A stretch of DNA of 64,000 nucleotides from Myxococcales bacterium (GCA_016706225.1 JADJKB010000024.1:496001-560000), one strand, 5' to 3'. Positions 25,414-33,822 are shown, counted from the stretch's first letter. Numbers and translations: made by a program. The notes: generated by a model not told the origin, from the sequence alone.

Positions 25414-26209
25414 CGCCTCCGCGCGCGCCGGCGAGCGTCGCGCGATCGACGACGCGCGCGGCGACGAGCAGCAAGAACGCGACCACCAACAAGAGCACGG
25501 ACAGGGCCCGAGCCGCGTCGAGCTCGGTCTCGAGCGCGGCGTAGATGGCCAGGGGCAAGGTCTGGGTGCGGCCGATGTTGCTACCGGCGAACATCAGGGT
25601 CGCGCCGAACTCCCCAAGCGAGCGAGCCCAGCTCATGGCGGCGCCGGTGAGCAGCCCCGGCGCCGCGAGCGGCAACGCGATGCGAAAGAAGACCCGCGCG
25701 GGCGAAGCGCCGAACGAACGTGCGACGCGCAAGAGATCCTCGTCCAGCCGTCGGAACGCCGCCGTCCCGGAGCGCACGAAGAACGGTGCCGAGACGAACA
25801 CCTGCGCGAGCACGACAGCCGCCGGAGAGAACGCGATTGAGAGGTGTTCGCCCCACAGCCCACCGAGCGCTCCGCGCCGCCCATACGCCAGCAGCAGCGC
25901 GACTCCCGCGACCGCCGGTGGCAGCACCATTGGCAGTTCGATCAGAGTCTCGATGGCCCGGGCGAGGCGGCGTTGGCTGCGTGAAAGGAGCCACGCGAGC
26001 GGCAGTCCGAGGGCGACGACGAGCGTGAGGCTGACGAAGGTGGTCAGCAGGCTGAGCCTCAGCGCGGCCGCCGCGAGTGGGTGAGCGAGGCCATGCGTCA
26101 GCTCGCCAAAGCTCATTCCGAGCGGCAGCGCCGCGAGCGGCAGCACCAGAAACACAACCAGCAGCGCCGCCCCTCCGAACACCCAGGCACTCCACACACG
26201 GCGGCTCAT
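25406..26209 (-). CDS. modB: molybdate ABC transporter permease
   Basis: 267 aa inner-membrane permease with about five or six helices. The EAA loop that docks the ATPase is visible (VARSFGASPARVFFRIALPL), and MSWARSLGEFGATLMFAG is typical of ModB/CysT-type permeases. The ATG overlaps the modA stop by four bases, and its end overlaps modC, indicating a single transcript modA-modB-modC. Confidence 0.9.
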   Translation of the reverse strand: MSRRVWSAWVFGGAALLVVFLVLPLAALPLGMSFGELTHGLAHPLAAAALRLSLLTTFVSLTLVVALGLPLAWLLSRSQRRLARAIETLIELPMVLPPAVAGVALLLAYGRRGALGGLWGEHLSIAFSPAAVVLAQVFVSAPFFVRSGTAAFRRLDEDLLRVARSFGASPARVFFRIALPLAAPGLLTGAAMSWARSLGEFGATLMFAGSNIGRTQTLPLAIYAALETELDAARALSVLLLVVAFLLLVAARVVDRATLAGARGGGD

Positions 26210-27003
26210 TCGGCGCTGCCCTCCGGCAACAGAAAACCGTGACGCGCCAGGTTGGCGCGCCCAGTCTCGTTGGCCAGCGATTGAACGAATGCTTGGGCGA
26301 GCTCGGGTTCGCGGGAGCGCCGGGTCACGGCGATGGGATAGTCCGCGCGCACACTGACGTTCTCCGGTAGCTCGAGGCGCTCGACGCTGGGTCCAGCGTT
26401 CATGGCGTCGGTGCGGTAGACGATGGCGGCGTCCGCCTCTCCGAGCACGACTTTTGCCAGGACCTGACGCACGTTGGGCTCCCGCGAAACGACCTGGGCT
26501 TCGACCCGGGCGCGGAAGTCCGCGCCGTACACGAGCTTGGCGCGGTCGAGCATCGAGAGGGCGTAGCGTCCGGCAGGCACCTCGGGTGCCGCGATCACGA
26601 TGCGGCGGAGCTGCGGGAGGTCGGCCAGACTGCTGAGCTGCTGCCCGCGCGGGGTGACGACGATCAGGGTGTTGTGCGCGAAGATGTGAGATGGGCCGAC
26701 GAGTCCCTGCGTGGTGAGCGCGTGCATGTGCACACGATCGGCGCAGGCCACGACGTCGGCGGGCGCTCCGTGTTCGACCTGGAGCCGCAGCTCCTGGCTC
26801 CCGGCGTAGTCGAAGTGCAGTGTGCTCTTTGGGTGGTTCGCCCCGAAGTCGCGGCCAAGCTCGTCGAAGACCTCGCGCAGGGAGCTGGCCGCAAACACCG
26901 CCAGCGCGGCTCGATTCGACTGGCAGCCCGCCCAGAGCAGCCACGGCAGCACAACGAACCGGCGCCGCGGGATGTAACGCAGGCTTGACACTACGTACTG
27001 CAT
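26206..27003 (-). CDS. modA: molybdate-binding periplasmic protein
   Basis: 265 aa. The N-terminus is a signal peptide ending in LLWAGC, so it is probably a lipoprotein. AVFAASSLREVFDELGRDF, YAGSQELRLQVEHGAPADVV and IVYRTDAM correspond to oxyanion-binding ModA segments. GGAG lies seven bases upstream of the ATG. The start is 17 bases from the divergent regulator start, so both probably share operator DNA. Tungstate or other oxyanions are possible ligands. Confidence 0.88.
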   Translation of the reverse strand: MQYVVSSLRYIPRRRFVVLPWLLWAGCQSNRAALAVFAASSLREVFDELGRDFGANHPKSTLHFDYAGSQELRLQVEHGAPADVVACADRVHMHALTTQGLVGPSHIFAHNTLIVVTPRGQQLSSLADLPQLRRIVIAAPEVPAGRYALSMLDRAKLVYGADFRARVEAQVVSREPNVRQVLAKVVLGEADAAIVYRTDAMNAGPSVERLELPENVSVRADYPIAVTRRSREPELAQAFVQSLANETGRANLARHGFLLPEGSAE

Positions 27004-27011
27004 ACCATACT
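26985..27011 (+). promoter_or_regulatory. candidate promoter and operator between modA and its divergent regulator
   Basis: TTGACA (26985-26990) and CATACT (27006-27011) form a possible sigma-70 promoter for the regulator with a short 15-base spacer; transcription would start almost at the GTG start codon, giving a nearly leaderless message. Within the spacer, GTACTGCATAC (26995-27005) is an imperfect dyad and also covers the modA start codon, making it a candidate regulator-binding site. Confidence 0.4.
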
Positions 27012-27020
27012 CCAGTCCGA

Positions 27021-28148
27021 GTGAGCCTGTTGTGTCGGCTGCGAGCGGCGCGGGAGCGAGCCGGCCTGACGCAGGTTGCGCTCGCGGAGCGAGCCCAGGT
27101 CACGCGGCAGACGTTGATCGCCATCGAAGCGGAGCGCAGCGTGCCTTCGACTGCCATCGCTCTCGCGCTGGCCGCGGCGCTCGGCTGCCGGGTGGAGGAT
27201 CTGTTCGAGCTCGATCGAACCCCGGAGAGCCTGAGGGTTCGATGGGCGGAGGCGCCCGACGCAAGACCCGCTTCGACCCGCGCTCTCGTGGGTCGGGTCG
27301 GTGGGCGCTGGGTCGCCCATCCACTGCGCGCTTCGCTTGGGGAGACCTGGCTCAGCGCGGCGGATGCGGTCGTGGCGAGCGCGGACCAGGGCGCGGGTCG
27401 GGTCGAACCGTTGCTGGCGCCGGCGGAGCTCGAACGGAACTTGCTGGTGGCCGGCTGCGCTCCAGCGCTTGGTGTGCTCGCCCGGCATCTGGAGCGCGAC
27501 GGAAGTCAGGTGCCGCTGCGATGGGTGCACGCGGGCAGCACACGGGCGCTCGAGCAACTCGAACGCGGCGACGTCCACATCGCGGGCACCCACCTGCTCG
27601 ATGAAACGACCGGCGAGTACAACGTGGCCGCGGTGCGCCGGCGGTTCGCTCGGCGCCGCATGCTCTTGATCAACCTGGCACGCTGGGAAGCCGGACTGGT
27701 CGTCCCCGCGGGCAACCCCGGACGCATCCGCGGCGCGGCCGAGCTCGCGCGACCCGAGCTGCGCGTTGCGCAGCGCGAGGCGGGCGCAGGCGCGAGCCTG
27801 TTACTTACGTCGATGCTGCGCGCGGCGGGGATCCCGAAGCGCTCCCTGCCCACCGGTCCTCGAGCCAGAAGCCACGCCGAGGTCGCCGAGCTGGTGGCGC
27901 ACGGAGTTGCAGACGTGGGCCTGTCGATCCGCAGTGCGGCGCAAGCCCTCGGGCTCGACTTCGTGCCGGTGGCCGAAGAGCGTTTTGATCTGGTGCTGTC
28001 CGCCGAGCTTGCGCGCGACCCGCGCGTCGAACGGCTGATCAACGCCCTTGGAGGCCGAGCCTTCCGCCGCGACGCAGCCGGCCTCGGCGGCCACCGCACG
28101 GATCACTCGGGTGAGGTGATGGCGGAGCTGTCGGTCGGCGCGGCGTAG
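27021..28148 (+). CDS. XRE-type HTH regulator with periplasmic-binding-protein-like (PBP_like) ligand domain
   Basis: 375 aa. Residues 1-60 form a Cro/C1-type helix-turn-helix (RERAGLTQVALAERAQ, VTRQTLIAIEAER). Residues about 100-340 match the PBP_like ligand-binding domain found in one-component regulators (LLVAGCAPALGVLARHL, WVHAGSTRALEQL, AGTHLLD). Regulators of this layout are often next to molybdate or tungstate transport genes. Divergence from modABC with 17 bases between starts suggests it senses molybdate and controls that operon. GTG at 27021 is the first codon compatible with an intact HTH. Confidence 0.82.
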   Translation: MSLLCRLRAARERAGLTQVALAERAQVTRQTLIAIEAERSVPSTAIALALAAALGCRVEDLFELDRTPESLRVRWAEAPDARPASTRALVGRVGGRWVAHPLRASLGETWLSAADAVVASADQGAGRVEPLLAPAELERNLLVAGCAPALGVLARHLERDGSQVPLRWVHAGSTRALEQLERGDVHIAGTHLLDETTGEYNVAAVRRRFARRRMLLINLARWEAGLVVPAGNPGRIRGAAELARPELRVAQREAGAGASLLLTSMLRAAGIPKRSLPTGPRARSHAEVAELVAHGVADVGLSIRSAAQALGLDFVPVAEERFDLVLSAELARDPRVERLINALGGRAFRRDAAGLGGHRTDHSGEVMAELSVGAA

Positions 28149-28208
28149 CGTCGAAGTCGGCGGAGCCGTCGCCAGCTGGTTCTAGCGAGGGCTCGGGAAA
28201 ACTACTTG

Positions 28209-28295
28209 CGGAGAGGGAGGGATTCGAACCCTCGGTACCCTTGCAGGTACACATGATTTCCAATCATGCACCTTCGGCCACTCGGTCACCTCTCC
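28209..28295 (-). tRNA. tRNA-Ser (GGA)
   Basis: 87 nt. Acceptor stem GGAGAGG pairs with CCTCTCC, discriminator G. The anticodon loop is TTGGAAA at 28257-28263, giving anticodon GGA (codons UCC, UCU). A long variable arm (GTACC...GGTAC type) and T-arm GGTTCGAATCC are present. The 3' CCA is not encoded. Confidence 0.95.
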
Positions 28296-28356
28296 TAAGG
28301 TGGGGACTCCGGCGCACAGGCACTCCGGGGTCCGAGTCGGCGTCTCGGTTCAGGTC

Positions 28357-28384
28357 ACTAAAAGTGGTCTGAGCGTTACGTCAA
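28357..28384 (-). promoter_or_regulatory. candidate promoter for tRNA-Ser(GGA)
   Basis: On the minus strand TTGACG (28384-28379) and TTTAGT (28362-28357) are separated by 16 bases, about 60 bases upstream of the tRNA 5' end and downstream of the neighbouring tRNA. Confidence 0.5.
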
Positions 28385-28397
28385 CCCAGGCTGGCAG

Positions 28398-28484
28398 CGG
28401 AGAGAGAGGGATTCGAACCCTCGGTACCCGTCAGGGTACACCTGATTTCGAATCAGGCACCTTCGGCCACTCGGTCATCTCTCC
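28398..28484 (-). tRNA. tRNA-Ser (CGA)
   Basis: 87 nt. Acceptor stem GGAGAGA pairs with TCTCTCC, discriminator G. Anticodon loop TTCGAAA at 28446-28452 gives anticodon CGA (codon UCG). Long variable arm typical of serine tRNAs; CCA not encoded. It is similar to the GGA tRNA 100 bases away outside the anticodon and variable arms, consistent with an old duplication. Confidence 0.95.
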
Positions 28485-28491
28485 GCGGCGG

Positions 28492-28520
28492 ACTTTGGCA
28501 GCCGATTTTGCGCCTGTCAA
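28492..28520 (-). promoter_or_regulatory. candidate promoter for tRNA-Ser(CGA)
   Basis: On the minus strand a perfect TTGACA (28520-28515) is followed after 17 bases by CAAAGT (28497-28492). Initiation would fall just before the tRNA 5' end at 28484. Confidence 0.5.
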
Positions 28521-28547
28521 CGTCGGACGCGCGTCCCACAAAGTGGC

Positions 28548-29180
28548 ATGATTCCACGGGAAACCACCGTGATCCGCCCCCGCCGAACCTACAAGAAGAG
28601 CGAGGCCAGCCGGCAACAAGTCCTCGACGCCGCCGTCCGCGCGTTGGCCGAGCGCGGCTACGCGCGCACGAGTGTCAGCGACATCGCGGAGGCGGCCGGC
28701 ATGAGCAAGGGCGCGGTCCACTATCACTTTGCCAACAAGGACGACCTGATCGCGCAGGTGCTCGTGCACTGTGCCGACGTCATGCGCGAACGCGTACGCG
28801 CTGCCTGGGATGCTTCGGCCAAACCCGAGGAGAAGGTCCGCCGCGCCCTCCAGGAAATGCGGGACGCTCGCACCCAAGGTACCAGTGAGATGCGCGTGCT
28901 GGCGGAGCTGATGGCGCAGGGCATCCACGATCCCAAGCTGCGAGCCAGCCTGTCGGCGATGTTTGCGGCAAACCGAGAGGAGGTGCGTAGCCACCTCGAG
29001 CAGAGCTTTCGGGAGCTCGGGATCACTCCGCGGGTTCCCGTCCATGTCATGCCGCGGTTGGTGCTCGGTATCCTCGACGGGCTGGCGCTGCATGACTTCT
29101 TCGATCCGATGGACGAGGCCGACCACGATGTGGTGCTCTCGGCCATCGAGACCATCGCGCTGTCGTTGATTGCGGACTGA
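28548..29180 (+). CDS. TetR-family transcriptional regulator
   Basis: 210 aa. The N-terminal DNA-binding domain is clear (VLDAAVRALAERGYARTSVS followed by DIAEAAGMSKGAVHYHF and NKDDL, about residues 20-70). The C-terminal half is helical, as in ligand-binding TetR domains. No adjacent target gene is obvious: the left neighbours are tRNAs, and the gene to the right encodes a possible membrane protein. GTG at 28569 is an alternative start. Confidence 0.88.
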   Translation: MIPRETTVIRPRRTYKKSEASRQQVLDAAVRALAERGYARTSVSDIAEAAGMSKGAVHYHFANKDDLIAQVLVHCADVMRERVRAAWDASAKPEEKVRRALQEMRDARTQGTSEMRVLAELMAQGIHDPKLRASLSAMFAANREEVRSHLEQSFRELGITPRVPVHVMPRLVLGILDGLALHDFFDPMDEADHDVVLSAIETIALSLIAD

Positions 29181-29401
29181 GCGAGCTGAGGTCAGCGCTC
29201 GAGCTGCCGGATGCGCGCGCTCCTCGTCGCGCGGGCACGGTCGCGCAGGGTCGGCGTGCCCCCATGCGCGTCCGTGCTCTGGCAGCGCCTGAGGGAACAA
29301 GGCGGGCTGGTCGCGACGGTTGTCGGCGCGCCCCGGGCGGGCCCCCCATTGATTCCCCGGAAGCCTGCGCCGGGCAGCAGGACCAACCTGAGCTGTCCCC
29401 A
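29181..29401. other. intergenic stretch with no supported gene
   Basis: GC-rich spacer between the TetR gene and the promoter at 29402. Short open frames exist on both strands but have no ribosome-binding site, motif or signal that supports translation. Confidence 0.5.
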
Positions 29402-29430
29402 TTGACACACCGCGCCATGCTGGTTAAAAA
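29402..29430 (+). promoter_or_regulatory. candidate sigma-70 promoter in a locally AT-rich stretch
   Basis: TTGACA (29402-29407), 17-base spacer, TAAAAA (29425-29430), within an unusually AT-rich patch for this genome. A start near 29437 would give a short leader containing GGAGG before the ATG at 29465. Confidence 0.6.
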
Positions 29431-29464
29431 CATACCAACCGGCCAGTTTGTATTGGAGGCAGCC

Positions 29465-29812
29465 ATGTTTGACGGGATTTTCAGCGCATTCGGCCCGATT
29501 GGCTCCGCGTTCGTACTGCTCGGGCTGCTCGTGCTGATGTTCTCGGTCGCGGCGGCCGAGACCCTGCGGGTCGCCCGGCCGAGCCTGTCTCCGGGCGCCC
29601 CGACTCTCCGACTCGGCCTGCTCCGCTCCCGGATCGCCCTCTCGGGTGTGAGGGTCTTTGGCTCAGGCGTGCGCGTTGCCCGCGCCGACGCGGCGAGCGA
29701 TAGTCGGCGCCGTGATGTTGCGGGGCTTGCAGTTGGGGGTGCTCGGGTTCGTCTCCTGTCTTGGTTCGGTCGCGCTCGCGCAGGTGCCGCCGCCGAACGT
29801 CGCACCGGGTAG
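29465..29812 (+). CDS. possible small membrane protein, doubtful beyond the first 35 residues
   Basis: 115 aa if translated to its stop. GGAGG seven bases before the ATG and a good promoter upstream argue for translation. The first 35 residues (MFDGIFSAFGPIGSAFVLL and a further hydrophobic stretch) look like one membrane helix. The remainder is Arg-rich and resembles out-of-frame sequence, and it overlaps the start of the next gene by 98 bases in a different frame. It could be a leader peptide, a real small protein, or a frameshifted remnant. Confidence 0.35.
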   Translation: MFDGIFSAFGPIGSAFVLLGLLVLMFSVAAAETLRVARPSLSPGAPTLRLGLLRSRIALSGVRVFGSGVRVARADAASDSRRRDVAGLAVGGARVRLLSWFGRARAGAAAERRTG

Positions 29813-30764
29813 TCCGCTGCCACCGGCAGAGGCGCCCGCCGAGGAGACAAAACCACCGGAGGGAGGAGCGCCGCCCGCTGCGCCAGGCGCTCCGGCGGAA
29901 GCAGCGCCGGGCACCGCGCCCGCTGTGCCACCGACCGGTGCGCCAGCAGCCGAGGGCGCCCCCGTTGCACCAACCGAACCTGTGCCTGCTCCCGCAGCGC
30001 CACCCGCGGAGCCGCCACCGGCTCAACCCGCGCCGATGATCATTCCGCCCGTGATGCCCGCGTTCGCGCCGGCACCCATGGACGAGGCACCCGCGGCGAA
30101 AAAATCGGTGCCGCCACCGGAGATGACCCTCGGCTTCGAGCTCGGCATCGGCATCAATGCGCGCCTCGGTGGCAGCAGTGATTTCGATGTGAATCGTGAG
30201 GAGTCAAGTGGGCTCGTGTTTGGTCCGAGCGTGTGGCTCGCGCCGAGCCGCCTCTGGTCCTTCGGTCTCGCCTACGAACGCTCGTCCCTCGGGGGCGATC
30301 GCTCCAATGGTGATCTGAACAGCATCGACGTGCGGCGCGATCTCGATGCCATCTGGTTGCGAGGTCGCGCTTATCCGTGGCGTACCGACAGCGTGGGGAT
30401 CTTCGTGGGGCTCGGGCTCGGTGCTTCGTGGCAGCACGTCACCGGCACCGGCACCGCCGACACCGGTACGTCCGTGCGGCCCCCCGAGCCGTACTCCTGC
30501 AGCGGCAGCGACGGCCCTGGAATTGCCCTGGGCGGAGGCCTCGGGCTGGATGTCGACATGAGCCGCTCGTTGGCCTTTGTCACCGGGATCGACGCCGCGG
30601 CGCACCGGCAGACCGGCGGCGTCGTGGAGAGCTGTGCGCCCGGCTCGGGTTCGATCACGTCGCTGGGCGCGCGCATCGGCTTTGCGTATCGCTTCGATCT
30701 GGATGAGAGCTCCGGCAACGGCGCGCGCGCGCGGAGCCGAGGCACGAGCACGGCGCGCCGCTGA
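29715..30764 (+). CDS. putative outer-membrane beta-barrel protein with Pro/Ala-rich N-terminus
   Basis: 349 aa. Signal peptide (LGVLGFVSCLGSVALAQ), then about 110 residues dominated by Pro, Ala and Glu, as in periplasm-spanning linkers. From about residue 135 the sequence is beta-rich with alternating patterns (TLGFELGIGINARLGG, LWSFGLAYERSSLGG, VGIFVGLGLGASW, IGFAYRFDL). The last 30 residues are Arg/Ser-rich rather than ending in an aromatic strand. Function unknown. Confidence 0.55.
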   Translation: MLRGLQLGVLGFVSCLGSVALAQVPPPNVAPGSPLPPAEAPAEETKPPEGGAPPAAPGAPAEAAPGTAPAVPPTGAPAAEGAPVAPTEPVPAPAAPPAEPPPAQPAPMIIPPVMPAFAPAPMDEAPAAKKSVPPPEMTLGFELGIGINARLGGSSDFDVNREESSGLVFGPSVWLAPSRLWSFGLAYERSSLGGDRSNGDLNSIDVRRDLDAIWLRGRAYPWRTDSVGIFVGLGLGASWQHVTGTGTADTGTSVRPPEPYSCSGSDGPGIALGGGLGLDVDMSRSLAFVTGIDAAAHRQTGGVVESCAPGSGSITSLGARIGFAYRFDLDESSGNGARARSRGTSTARR

Positions 30765-30804
30765 ACGCGGGCGGTCGCCGCGAGGCTGCCAATCCCCGGC
30801 CGAG

Positions 30805-32256
30805 CTACGCGCGGTAGTTGGGTGCTTCTTCGGTGATGATCACGTCGTGCACGTGGCTCTCTTTGAGGCCGGCGCCGGTGATACGGATGAACTTGGCGTT
30901 CTTGCGCAGCTCCGCGATGGTGCGAGACCCGGTGTAACCCATGCCGGAGCGCAGTCCGCCGACCAGCTGATCGATCACGGATTTCAGCGACCCACGATGC
31001 GGCACGCGACCCTCGATGCCCTCGGGCACGAGTTTTTCGTCGGCGGTGCCGGCTTGACCGTAGCGATCTTTGCTGCCGCGCTTCATTGCACCAATGGAGC
31101 CCATGCCGCGGTAGACCTTGTAGCTTCGACCCTGATAGAGCACGAGCTCACCGGGTGACTCGTCGGTGCCGGCGAACAGCGAGCCGATCATCACGGCCGA
31201 GGCCCCGGCGGCGATGGCCTTGGTGACGTCGCCCGAGAACTTCACGCCACCATCGGCGATGACGGGGATGTCGTGTTGATCCGCGACCCGCACACAGTCC
31301 GAGATGGCGGTGATCTGCGGCACACCGATGCCGGCGATGATGCGCGTGGTGCAGATGCTGCCCGGGCCGATGCCGACCTTGATTCCGTCCACCCCGGCCT
31401 CGATCAGCGCCTCGGTGGCCTCCGCCGTCGCGATGTTGCCCGCGACCAGCTGCACACTCGGGTAGCGCTCCTTGAAATGGCGGACCGCCTCGATCACACC
31501 CCGGGTGTGGCCGTGCGCCGTGTCCACGACGACCAGATCGGCGCCCGCTTCGACCAGCAGCCCCGCGCGCTCGACACCCTCCGGTCCTGGGCCGATGGCC
31601 GCTCCGACGCGCAGGCGACCGCGTTCGTCCTTCAGCGCCGAGGGATTGCGCTCGGCCTGGAGCAAATCTTTGATCGTGATGAGCCCGACCAGCTTGCCGC
31701 CCTCGACCACCAGCAGCTTCTCGATCCGGTGTTTGTGCAGCAGCTGTCGCGCGGCGTCGTTAGTGACACCCGGGCTGACCGTGACTAGCTCGGTGGTCAT
31801 CAGCGCGCTCACGGGCTGACCGAGGTTCTTCTCGAAGCGAATGTCGCGCGCGGTGAGGATGCCGACCGGGGTGTCGCCCTCGACCACGGGCACACCGGAG
31901 ATGTCGTTGTCGTGCATCACCGCCAGCGCTTCGCGCAGCGACTGGGAAGGCCGCACGGTCACCGGATCGGCGATCATGCCGCTCTCGGCGCGCTTCACGC
32001 GATCGACCTCCATGGCCTGGTCGCGTGGTGGCAGGTTCTTGTGGAGGATGCCGATGCCACCCTGCCGGGCGATGGTGACGGCGGCGCGGGCCTCCGTCAC
32101 CGAGTCCATGGCGGCGCTGACCAGCGGGATGTTCAGCTCGATGCCGCGGCTCACGCGGCTCTTCACGTCGACCTGCGCCGGCAGCACGTCGCTGTACGCC
32201 GGCACCAGCATGACGTCGTCGAACGTCAGGCACTCTCTGAGCTCACCGTCAAGCAT
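30805..32256 (-). CDS. guaB: inosine-5'-monophosphate dehydrogenase
   Basis: 483 aa. Oxidises IMP to XMP, the committed step to GMP. LTFDDVMLVPAYSDVLP begins the TIM barrel, and two CBS domains lie at about residues 95-210. The active-site loop GPGSICTTR carries the catalytic Cys, and GGVKFSGDVTKAIAAGA, YRGMGS and the flap segment follow. Complete length. No guaA follows in the window. Divergent from the protease gene, with 126 bases of shared upstream DNA. Confidence 0.97.
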   Translation of the reverse strand: MLDGELRECLTFDDVMLVPAYSDVLPAQVDVKSRVSRGIELNIPLVSAAMDSVTEARAAVTIARQGGIGILHKNLPPRDQAMEVDRVKRAESGMIADPVTVRPSQSLREALAVMHDNDISGVPVVEGDTPVGILTARDIRFEKNLGQPVSALMTTELVTVSPGVTNDAARQLLHKHRIEKLLVVEGGKLVGLITIKDLLQAERNPSALKDERGRLRVGAAIGPGPEGVERAGLLVEAGADLVVVDTAHGHTRGVIEAVRHFKERYPSVQLVAGNIATAEATEALIEAGVDGIKVGIGPGSICTTRIIAGIGVPQITAISDCVRVADQHDIPVIADGGVKFSGDVTKAIAAGASAVMIGSLFAGTDESPGELVLYQGRSYKVYRGMGSIGAMKRGSKDRYGQAGTADEKLVPEGIEGRVPHRGSLKSVIDQLVGGLRSGMGYTGSRTIAELRKNAKFIRITGAGLKESHVHDVIITEEAPNYRA

Positions 32257-32382
32257 GCTGCAGCATACCCCCGAGTTGGCCGAGTCGGAAGGGTGGCACG
32301 GGCCTCAAAATCCGAAGCTGACGGACGTTCTTGCTTCGACGGCAGAGGCCTGTACATTTCATGCTCTGCCTTGGAGCCACCA

Positions 32383-33624
32383 ATGAAGCGCGTTGCCTGC
32401 GTCGTGGGTTTGTCTTTGCTCGGAGTCGCCTGCGGTGGTGCCGATCGCGAGGAGCCGCCCGAACCCGGCTCGACCCAGGGGCGGATCATCGCGGGGCAGG
32501 TGGATGACACGGACAAGGCCGCGGTGGGCCTGGCGTTCAGCGTCTTCAACGCTTACTTCTCAGGGCACTGTAGCGGGACGCTGATCGCACCGAACCTGGT
32601 GCTGACTGCACGGCACTGCGTCTCACTGAGCTTGAACCAGGTGAGCTCGGTCATCTGCGGTCAGACGACCGCGCCGGCCACCAACCCGGGCACCTGGTTC
32701 CGGGTCTCGACGTTGACCGTGCGCCCCAAGGTCGATGGCCCCGAGTTCTACAAGGGGGTCAGCGTGGTCGTGCCGCCCGACAAGGAGTTCTGCGGCAACG
32801 ACATCGCGCTCATCACCCTCGAAGGCGCTGGCATCCCTGCCAGTGAGACCAAGCCGATCATTCCCCGCATCGACACGCGGCCGGAGCCCCTGGAGAAGTA
32901 CACGGCGGTCGGTTTCGGTTTGACTGACCCGAACGACAAGAGCGGAAATTCGAGCGGCACGCGCATGCGGCTCGAGGGGCTCGAGGTCGTGTGTGTCGGA
33001 AACGACTGCACCGGCCCGCTCGGTCAACAGGTCACCAATACCGAGTGGATTGGCGGGGAAGGCACTTGCCCCGGGGACTCCGGCGGTCCCGCCCTCGACG
33101 ACAAAGGACGCGTGATGGGGGTGCTGTCGCGCGGACCGCAGCCCTGTGGCAACGCCACCTACGGTGACGTGAGCCAGTGGAAGGATCTGATCATCGCGAC
33201 GGCGCTCGAGGCGGCGAAGTCGGGTGGGTACGAGCCGCCCTTCTGGGCGACGACCGGTGTGAGCTGGCCTCCACCGGTAGAGCCGGATGCCGGCGCGCCG
33301 GACGCGGGACCCGATCCGCAAGGTCAGGCGTGCGGCAACACCGACCCGTGCCCGGGCGGGTATCTCTGCTTTGCATCAGGCGGCGGCGAGACGGGTGCTT
33401 GCGCGAAGCAGTGTGATCCGGCGGCGGACGCTTGTGGCAGCGGCCTCCGCTGTGATGACGGGCTGAAGGTCTGTGTGCCCCAAGCCAAGAAGGCGAGCGA
33501 CTCGTCGGATAGCGGTGGCTGCAGTCTTGGTGGCCTCAGCGGTCCGGCGAAGCCGGTGCCGTGGATCTTCGGGGCCGCTGCCATCGCAGCGTTCTGGCTT
33601 TGGCGTCGGCGCGCGGCGGGCTGA
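32383..33624 (+). CDS. trypsin-like serine protease lipoprotein with MYXO-CTERM-like tail
   Basis: 413 aa. GGAG lies six bases before the ATG. The signal peptide ends in LLGVACGG, a lipobox. The S1 protease domain begins at RIIAGQVDD; the triad is visible as LTARHC (His), GNDIALI (Asp) and GTCPGDSGGP (Ser). A Cys-rich segment (CGNTDPCPGGYLCF to CDDGLKVC) follows, then SGGCSLGG, a hydrophobic helix and WRRRAAG. Carrying both a lipobox and a MYXO-CTERM-like tail is unusual and leaves the final location open. Confidence 0.87.
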   Translation: MKRVACVVGLSLLGVACGGADREEPPEPGSTQGRIIAGQVDDTDKAAVGLAFSVFNAYFSGHCSGTLIAPNLVLTARHCVSLSLNQVSSVICGQTTAPATNPGTWFRVSTLTVRPKVDGPEFYKGVSVVVPPDKEFCGNDIALITLEGAGIPASETKPIIPRIDTRPEPLEKYTAVGFGLTDPNDKSGNSSGTRMRLEGLEVVCVGNDCTGPLGQQVTNTEWIGGEGTCPGDSGGPALDDKGRVMGVLSRGPQPCGNATYGDVSQWKDLIIATALEAAKSGGYEPPFWATTGVSWPPPVEPDAGAPDAGPDPQGQACGNTDPCPGGYLCFASGGGETGACAKQCDPAADACGSGLRCDDGLKVCVPQAKKASDSSDSGGCSLGGLSGPAKPVPWIFGAAAIAAFWLWRRRAAG

Positions 33625-33786
33625 GGCGTCGGGCTCGGGCCCTGAAACCCCGTCGCTGCGGCTATTCCGCTGAGCGAAAGCGACAAGGCGAGCCTGGTAG
33701 GGGCTCGGGCGACTCCTCGGCTCCCGCGGTTCTGCTGCGATTGTGATGGAAAACCAGGCTTCCGATGCGAGCGGCTTCGCCAAAGG

Positions 33787-33798
33787 CGAACGCGTTCG
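33787..33798. promoter_or_regulatory. perfect 12-bp palindrome upstream of the CDF exporter
   Basis: CGAACGCGTTCG is its own reverse complement and ends 24 bases before the TTG start codon at 33823, where a metal-responsive repressor could bind. No regulator gene is adjacent. Confidence 0.35.
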
Positions 33799-33822
33799 TG
33801 GACGGCGCTAGACTGGGGCGTC

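Noticed and set aside
25406..27157. 583-codon version of the molybdate permease
   Set aside because: The extra N-terminus overlaps all of modA in another frame; the ATG at 26209, overlapping the modA stop, gives a normal ModB.
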